A stretch of 64,000 bases of DNA from CAIKMD01 sp963702925 (lineage in GTDB: Bacteria > Pseudomonadota > Alphaproteobacteria > ATCC43930 > CGMCC-115725), in the NCBI GenBank assembly GCA_963702925.1, contig OY969771.1:3906001-3970000 (forward strand), written 5' to 3'. Under the pieces are notes generated by a model. That model was not told where the DNA came from and ran no database searches. It worked only from the letters and a program-made list of their open reading frames with translations. This document shows, piece by piece, positions 59,680 through 64,000 of this stretch (position 1 is its first letter; the number at the start of each line of letters is the position of its first letter). Both the position numbers and the translations under genes were made by a program.

Positions 59680-60939
59680 TCAGAAGAGACCGCTGCCGGA
59701 AATCCCGCCATAGACGCCGAGCGCGGCGGTGAACAAAGCCACGAGGATGACAATCCATCTATAGGCGCCGGCGAGCCGCCGCTCGGCCGGCAAGGCGCGG
59801 ATCGCGAGCACCACAAGGAAACCGAGCACTAGCGGTAGCAGCAAGGCGTTCATCACTTCGACGCCGATATTGAGCATCACCAGATTGGGCACGACGAGGA
59901 CGATCAGCGCGCCCCCGATGACCGCGGCGCTATAAACAACATAAAACCACGGCGCTTCGAACGGACGATGTTCCAGCGAGTGCTTGTAGCCCGCGACCTC
60001 GCCAAAACCCCAGGCGCAAGCGAGCGAGACGACGATCGCCGCGACCATTGCCGCGCCGAGGATGCCGAGCTCGAAGACAAGGCGGCCGGCTGCGGCGCCG
60101 AGGAACGGGGTCAGTGCATTGACGATCTCGCCGACCGAAGCGAGGCTGGCGCCGGAATTGCCGGCGGTGCCGATGGTGGCGGCCGTGGCGATCAGCACGG
60201 CGGCCATGATCAGCTGCGTGACGATGGCGCCGAGACCGGTATCCCAACGCGCGCTCGCGTAATCCGCGGGACCGAGCTTTTTGTCGGCGACCGCGGATTG
60301 CTGATAGAAAATCATCCACGGCATGATCACGGCGCCGATATTGGCGGCGACGAGATAGCGATAATTGCGATCGCCCAACGGCAGATGGGTGAGCCCGTCG
60401 CGGATCACGCTCCATTGCGGATGGGAGGCGTAGGCGACCCAGAAGAAGGCGAGTTCGAACAACCCGATGATGATCGCCACCAGCTCAACGCGACGATAGG
60501 AGCCGGTCCAGACCACGGCGAGCAGGGACGCGGCGACGAGCGCCAGGCTGACGCCGCGCGGCACGCCCAGCAATTCGCCGACGCCGACGATGCCGGAAAA
60601 CTCGGTAAGGAGCGCGCCGAGCGACGCCACCGCGAGTCCTGACACCGAAATCCATGCCCAGGCCGGGCCGAAGGTCTGGCGGATGAGCTCGCCATGGCCC
60701 TTGCCGGTGAAGACGCCAAGCCGGACCGTCAATTCCTGGACGATGTAGAGGATCGGGATGAGGGCGATCTGCAAGAGCAGCAGGCGGTAACCCCATTGCA
60801 CGCCGCTTTGCGCCGCGGTCACGATGCTGCCGACATCGGTATCGGCAAGCATGACCACGAGGCCCGGTCCAGCTACCGCGAAAAAGCGCTGCAGTCCGGC
60901 ATAGGAGGTTCGGCGCGCGATTTCGCTACGGCTCAACAT
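59680..60939 (-). CDS. NRAMP-superfamily divalent cation transporter, YcsG-like
   Basis: 419 residues from the ATG at 60939; the frame is open to 60987 without a ribosome site. About eleven helices. TM1 reads AGPGLVVMLADTDVGSIVTAAQSG in two overlapping pieces; the classical NRAMP DPGN is replaced by DTDVGS. TM6 has VIMPWMIFYQQ where NRAMP has MPH. These changes match the Nramp-related YcsG-like branch, so iron/manganese specificity should not be assumed. It lies 44 bp downstream of the cysK start, divergent from an EamA gene. Confidence 0.8.
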   Translation of the reverse strand: MLSRSEIARRTSYAGLQRFFAVAGPGLVVMLADTDVGSIVTAAQSGVQWGYRLLLLQIALIPILYIVQELTVRLGVFTGKGHGELIRQTFGPAWAWISVSGLAVASLGALLTEFSGIVGVGELLGVPRGVSLALVAASLLAVVWTGSYRRVELVAIIIGLFELAFFWVAYASHPQWSVIRDGLTHLPLGDRNYRYLVAANIGAVIMPWMIFYQQSAVADKKLGPADYASARWDTGLGAIVTQLIMAAVLIATAATIGTAGNSGASLASVGEIVNALTPFLGAAAGRLVFELGILGAAMVAAIVVSLACAWGFGEVAGYKHSLEHRPFEAPWFYVVYSAAVIGGALIVLVVPNLVMLNIGVEVMNALLLPLVLGFLVVLAIRALPAERRLAGAYRWIVILVALFTAALGVYGGISGSGLF

Positions 60940-61248
60940 GTTGAATTCTGGCCCCCTTCGCTCTATGCAATTGCTAATTAGTTGCATAATAAGAATAGCT
61001 TAGACCGACACAGCCATTGCCAAGAGAGCGCCGTGACCGTCCGGTTAGCAGTCAGACTGCACCCTCGTCTTCCGTAAATTATTGAGCTAGATCAAATTAG
61101 TATGGCTGAGCACCGGGGGCCAAAAAAAGACAATGTTAGGTCGTGGCGGCGAGGGGTTCCGCCAGCGATGGGCGAAGGGCCGGACGCGCCAAAAAGGGGC
61201 AGGGGAGGCTAGAATGGCCGCGCCCTATGTCGCGCGGAGGATCATTCC
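60940..61248. other. 309-bp divergent intergenic region
   Basis: Lies between the NRAMP-like and EamA genes. The only dyad I see is the FNR-like site at 61082-61095. An AT-rich stretch around 60965-61005 could hold the promoter of the NRAMP-like gene. Confidence 0.5.
61082..61095. promoter_or_regulatory. weak FNR/FixK-like box
   Basis: TTGAGCTAGATCAA differs from TTGAT-N4-ATCAA by one base. It is about 143 bp upstream of the NRAMP-like start and 154 bp upstream of the EamA start. Confidence 0.35.
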
Positions 61249-62319
61249 GTGACCGTTTCCAGCTCGCCCAAGCTCGGACAAGGCGCGTCCTTGGCGCTCG
61301 CCTCGGCAGTGCTTTTCGGCGCAAGCACGCCGCTTGCCAAGCTGCTGCTCGGCGATATCAGGCCCTTGACCCTGGCGAGCTTGCTTTATCTGGGCTCAGG
61401 GCTCGGCTTGGCGCTGGTACGGCTGCTCGGGCGAGGATTTCATGCTGCGCCCGACGAAGTGCCATTGCGGCGGGCCGATCTACCTTGGCTCGGCGTGGTG
61501 GTGCTGGCGGGCGGCGTGCTCGGGCCGGTGCTGCTGCTGATCGGCTTGAGCGGAACCGCGGCCTCTTCCGCCGCGCTGCTGCTCAATCTCGAAGGCGTCT
61601 TCACGATCGGCATCGCCTGGGTCGTGTTCCGCGAGAATGTCGATCGCCGTATCGCGCTCGGCGCTTGCGCCATTCTTCTGGGCGCGTTGCTTCTTTCCTG
61701 GGACGGGCGCTTGTCCTTCGGCGCCGGCTGGCCCGCCCTCGCGATCCTTGCCGCCTGCCTCTGCTGGGCAGTGGACAACAATCTGACGCGCAAAATCTCC
61801 GCCTCAGATCCGCTGGTCATCGCCATGGTGAAAGGCCTTGTTGCCGGCGCGGTCAATGCGGCGCTCGCCGCGGCGCAAGGCTTGCCTTGGCCGGGCCTCG
61901 CCGAGAGCGCGGCGGCGGGGCTGCTCGGCTTCTTCGGCTATGGCGTGAGCCTCACCTTCTTCGTTTTGGCGTTGCGCCATCTCGGTGCGGCGCGCACCGG
62001 CGCCTATTTCGCGACCGCGCCCTTCATTGGCGCGCTGTTGGGCCTCGCCCTCTTTGCGGAACCCCTTACGATTCCCTTCGTTCTGGCGGCCGCGCTGATG
62101 ATCCTCGGCCTGTGGCTGCATTTGACCGAGGATCACGCGCATGAGCATCTGCACGAGGCGGTGACTCACGAACACCGCCATGCTCACGATCTCCATCACC
62201 GCCATCGCCACAAGCCGGGCGACCCCGCCGGCGAGCCGCACGCGCATGTCCACGCTCATCCGCGCTTCGTCCATCGCCATCCGCATTACCCCGATCTCCA
62301 CCACCGCCATTCGCATTGA
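61249..62319 (+). CDS. EamA-family transporter with a histidine-rich C-terminal tail
   Basis: 356 residues. Ten helices in two EamA repeats (LASAVLFGASTPLAKLLL; LGFFGYGVSLTFFVLALRHLGAARTGAYFATAPF) occupy residues 1-290. The remaining 63 residues hold about 23 histidines arranged as HxH and HH pairs. Such tails bind Ni, Co or Zn. EamA proteins are drug/metabolite transporters, but the tail and the neighbouring cobalt genes point to metal export or metal-dependent regulation (inference). Confidence 0.82.
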   Translation: MTVSSSPKLGQGASLALASAVLFGASTPLAKLLLGDIRPLTLASLLYLGSGLGLALVRLLGRGFHAAPDEVPLRRADLPWLGVVVLAGGVLGPVLLLIGLSGTAASSAALLLNLEGVFTIGIAWVVFRENVDRRIALGACAILLGALLLSWDGRLSFGAGWPALAILAACLCWAVDNNLTRKISASDPLVIAMVKGLVAGAVNAALAAAQGLPWPGLAESAAAGLLGFFGYGVSLTFFVLALRHLGAARTGAYFATAPFIGALLGLALFAEPLTIPFVLAAALMILGLWLHLTEDHAHEHLHEAVTHEHRHAHDLHHRHRHKPGDPAGEPHAHVHAHPRFVHRHPHYPDLHHRHSH

Positions 62320-62433
62320 GCGTTGCCGAGTCGCGGTCTTGTCGGCCCGCATTCGCGGCGAAATCTTGAGACAGGCTTGATCCCAAGGCGGCTTCCGCTT
62401 TAGGGTGACGATCGGGAAAGCAGAGGGGATTAC

Positions 62434-62616
62434 ATGAACGGCGCGACGGATTGGACCATTCCAGGCACGGATGCACGCGGCCTCGCAACGTCGCTGTCAG
62501 GCGCCTTCGCGATCCTGTTGGGAGCGTTTCTGGTCCTGGGCGCGGGGTTTTCGCCGATCGCGGTGATCCACAACGCGACCCATGATGCGCGGCACACATT
62601 CTTCCCCTGCCACTGA
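62434..62616 (+). CDS. cbtB: CbtB-type small subunit of a putative cobalt transporter
   Basis: 60 residues with one helix (about 24-44) and the CbtB C-terminal signature HNATHDARHTFFPCH, which probably binds the metal. CbtAB was predicted to import cobalt, mostly from B12-riboswitch linkage. No cobalamin riboswitch is visible in the 114 bp upstream here. AGAGGGG precedes the ATG. Confidence 0.9.
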   Translation: MNGATDWTIPGTDARGLATSLSGAFAILLGAFLVLGAGFSPIAVIHNATHDARHTFFPCH

Positions 62617-62634
62617 CCGCATTCGCGGCGTCGC

Positions 62635-63345
62635 TTGTTCTCGCGCATTCTGATCGTCGGCCTGCTCGCCGGATTCATCGGCGGTATGGCGCTGGCCGCG
62701 GTACAGCAGCTCAAAGTTGCGCCGCTGATCGCTGCGGCTGAAACCTATGAAACGGCGGCCGAGCCGCACGACATGGCGATGGGGCAGGAGCATGAATGGG
62801 AGCCGAGCGCGGGCTTGCAGCGCATGGCACTCACTTTTCTCGCCGACCTCATCGTCGCCATCGGCTTCGGCCTCGTGTTGAGCGGCAGTTTTGCCGTGCG
62901 CGAAGGCGTCTCAGGACGCGTGCCCGATGCACGCGAAGGCTTGCTGTGGGGCTTGGCCGGTTATGCCGCGTTTTCCCTGGCGCCCGCGCTCGGCCTGCCG
63001 CCCCAGCCGCCGGGCATGGTCTCGGCCGAGATTTATGCGCGTCAGGCCTGGTGGCTCGGCACCGCGCTCGCGACCTGCGGCGGGCTCGGCATTATCGCGT
63101 TTTCGCGTGTATGGCTGTTGCGGCTCGCCGGCGTTGTTCTCTTGGTCCTGCCGCATCTGGTCGGCGCGCCGTCGCGGCCGGCGGGAAGCGATGCCGTTAC
63201 GGCCGATCTCGCCGCCCAATTCGTCGCCGCCTCGCTCGTCACGTCGGCCGTGTTCTGGTGCGTGTTGGGCAGTTCCGCCGGTTGGCTCTACGACCGGATC
63301 GGGCGCCGCGGCGGCGTCGCGCTTGTATCGCAGCAGGTGATCTAA
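62635..63345 (+). CDS. cbtA: CbtA-type membrane subunit of a putative cobalt transporter
   Basis: 236 residues from a TTG at 62635; no other start fits the hydrophobic N-terminus FSRILIVGLLAGFIGG. Five to six helices. After the first helix comes the His/Glu/Met-rich loop AEPHDMAMGQEHEWEPSAGLQR, typical of CbtA and a likely metal-entry site, and then GLAGYAAFSLAPALGLPPQPPG. Gene is 18 bp after cbtB. Confidence 0.88.
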   Translation: MFSRILIVGLLAGFIGGMALAAVQQLKVAPLIAAAETYETAAEPHDMAMGQEHEWEPSAGLQRMALTFLADLIVAIGFGLVLSGSFAVREGVSGRVPDAREGLLWGLAGYAAFSLAPALGLPPQPPGMVSAEIYARQAWWLGTALATCGGLGIIAFSRVWLLRLAGVVLLVLPHLVGAPSRPAGSDAVTADLAAQFVAASLVTSAVFWCVLGSSAGWLYDRIGRRGGVALVSQQVI

Positions 63346-63528
63346 CGCCTGCCCGGCGCCATGTGGGGTGCAACGCCCGCCCGAATCCGCAGATCGGCAA
63401 GAAGCAATAATTTGGCATTAATTGATGCCGGCCTTTGCTCAATCGTAACGGCCGCGCGCGGCGCGTTCACGAGTTGGTCAGAAACAAGAAAGTAAATTGG
63501 CCGACCCTCGCAGCAACGAAGGCCGACC

Positions 63529-64000
63529 ATGTCCCAAGAAATTTCGCTGAAGCCTGCCGTGTCGGCCATGGCCCCGCCTATCATTGGCCTGCGCATCGGC
63601 GCGCGCGCGCACGGCCTCAACCTCTTCCTGACCGGCTTTCTGGTGCTCTTTCTCGAGCTGGCCTGCATCCGGTGGTTCGCGACCTACGTCGTCTTCCTGC
63701 AGTTTTTCACCAATGTCGTGCTGCTTGCGAGTTTTCTCGGCATGTCCTGCGGCTGTCTCGCGGCACGTCAGCGCCGCGACTGGCTCGGCCATTTTCCCCT
63801 TCTGGCGCTCGCCACGGTATCGGCTGCCATCGTCATGACGTCGATCTATACGAATTGGAGCGGCCTCGCGGTCGATGTCGGCCATCAGGCCTCGCCCCAG
63901 GAAGTGTTCTTCGGCACCGAATATCGCTCGCCCGACGTCGCGAAATTCTCGGTGCCGATCGAGGTCATCGTCGCGTTCTTCTTTATCCTCATCGCGCTCA
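63529..64000 (+). CDS. membrane protein resembling the N-terminal domain of spermidine-synthase-like fusions (partial)
   Basis: Starts MSQEISLKPAVSAM and runs off the window end after 157 residues. Three helices so far: FLVLFLELACIRWFATYVVF in an amphipathic setting, VVLLASFLGMSCGCLAA, and LLALATVSAAIVM, then a polar loop and a fourth helix at the edge. The LELACIRW..FLQFF pattern is that of the membrane half of bacterial polyamine-aminopropyltransferase-like proteins. The catalytic half would lie beyond the window, so the call is provisional. Confidence 0.55.
   Translation, partial: MSQEISLKPAVSAMAPPIIGLRIGARAHGLNLFLTGFLVLFLELACIRWFATYVVFLQFFTNVVLLASFLGMSCGCLAARQRRDWLGHFPLLALATVSAAIVMTSIYTNWSGLAVDVGHQASPQEVFFGTEYRSPDVAKFSVPIEVIVAFFFILIAL

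Noticed and set aside
62320..62433. Cobalamin riboswitch before cbtB
   Set aside because: The interval is short and I find no B12-box (GCCACTG) or matching stems.
1..64000. CRISPR arrays, tRNAs, prophage or insertion sequences
   Set aside because: No regularly spaced repeats, no tRNA-like cloverleaf noticed by eye, and no integrase or transposase frame was found.

Overview
The window is GC-rich, almost fully coding DNA from an alphaproteobacterium. The evidence is a pyruvate dehydrogenase operon whose E1-beta carries its own lipoyl domain, an ftsB/pdhABC/lpd/lipA/coq10 order, an Aap-type amino-acid ABC operon, a CerR-type TetR regulator with a NodT-type outer-membrane factor, and intergenic bipartite palindromes of the kind common in Rhizobiales and relatives. 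I cannot assign a genus. I saw no tRNA, rRNA, CRISPR array or insertion sequence.

1-18 kb: a large c-type cytochrome island that reads as a complete trans-envelope electron-transfer chain. By CXXCH count, eight proteins could carry 42 c-type hemes. They are a small cytochrome c (46-351), a membrane cytochrome with one CXXCH (473-1264), a four-domain c4-like cytochrome (1966-3111), a nonaheme-cytochrome b fusion resembling Geobacter CbcL (3196-5208), an operon of hexaheme cytochrome, Tat-exported 4x[4Fe-4S] protein and NrfD-like membrane subunit (5580-8699), two tandem copies of an MtrA/DmsE decaheme cytochrome plus MtrB/PioB outer-membrane barrel (9448-12987 and 13871-17236), and a cytochrome c5 (17618-17911). 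A hemG-type protoporphyrinogen oxidase (1298-1843) lies inside the island. Good FNR/FixK boxes sit in front of the hexaheme operon and in the leader of the second mtrAB copy, so the system is probably switched on at low oxygen. No outer-surface MtrC/OmcA is present.

18-29 kb: core metabolism. ftsB, an S53-type peptidase gene, pdhA-pdhB-pdhC-lpd, a DinB-family protein, lipA, a coq10/ratA-type lipid-binding protein, a MetE-like methyltransferase and a TRAP solute-binding protein.

30-37 kb: four multi-spanning GT-C-type glycosyltransferases. Two are tandem GT87 paralogues with identical 53-bp leaders; the others are a GT39-like and a GT22-like protein. An MFS exporter follows.

37-50 kb: an orphan ABC binding protein with an amidohydrolase, a lone receiver-domain protein, modC-modB without modA, a cystathionine beta-lyase-type enzyme, a TetR-controlled tripartite RND efflux operon and an unknown membrane protein.

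50-64 kb: the aapJQMP amino-acid ABC operon, a chemotaxis receptor, two duplicated periplasmic Cache proteins separated by scars of sseA and MCP sequence, sseA, cysK, and a metal-transport group (NRAMP-like, EamA with a His-rich tail, CbtB, CbtA). The window ends inside a membrane protein resembling the N-terminus of fused spermidine-synthase-like proteins.
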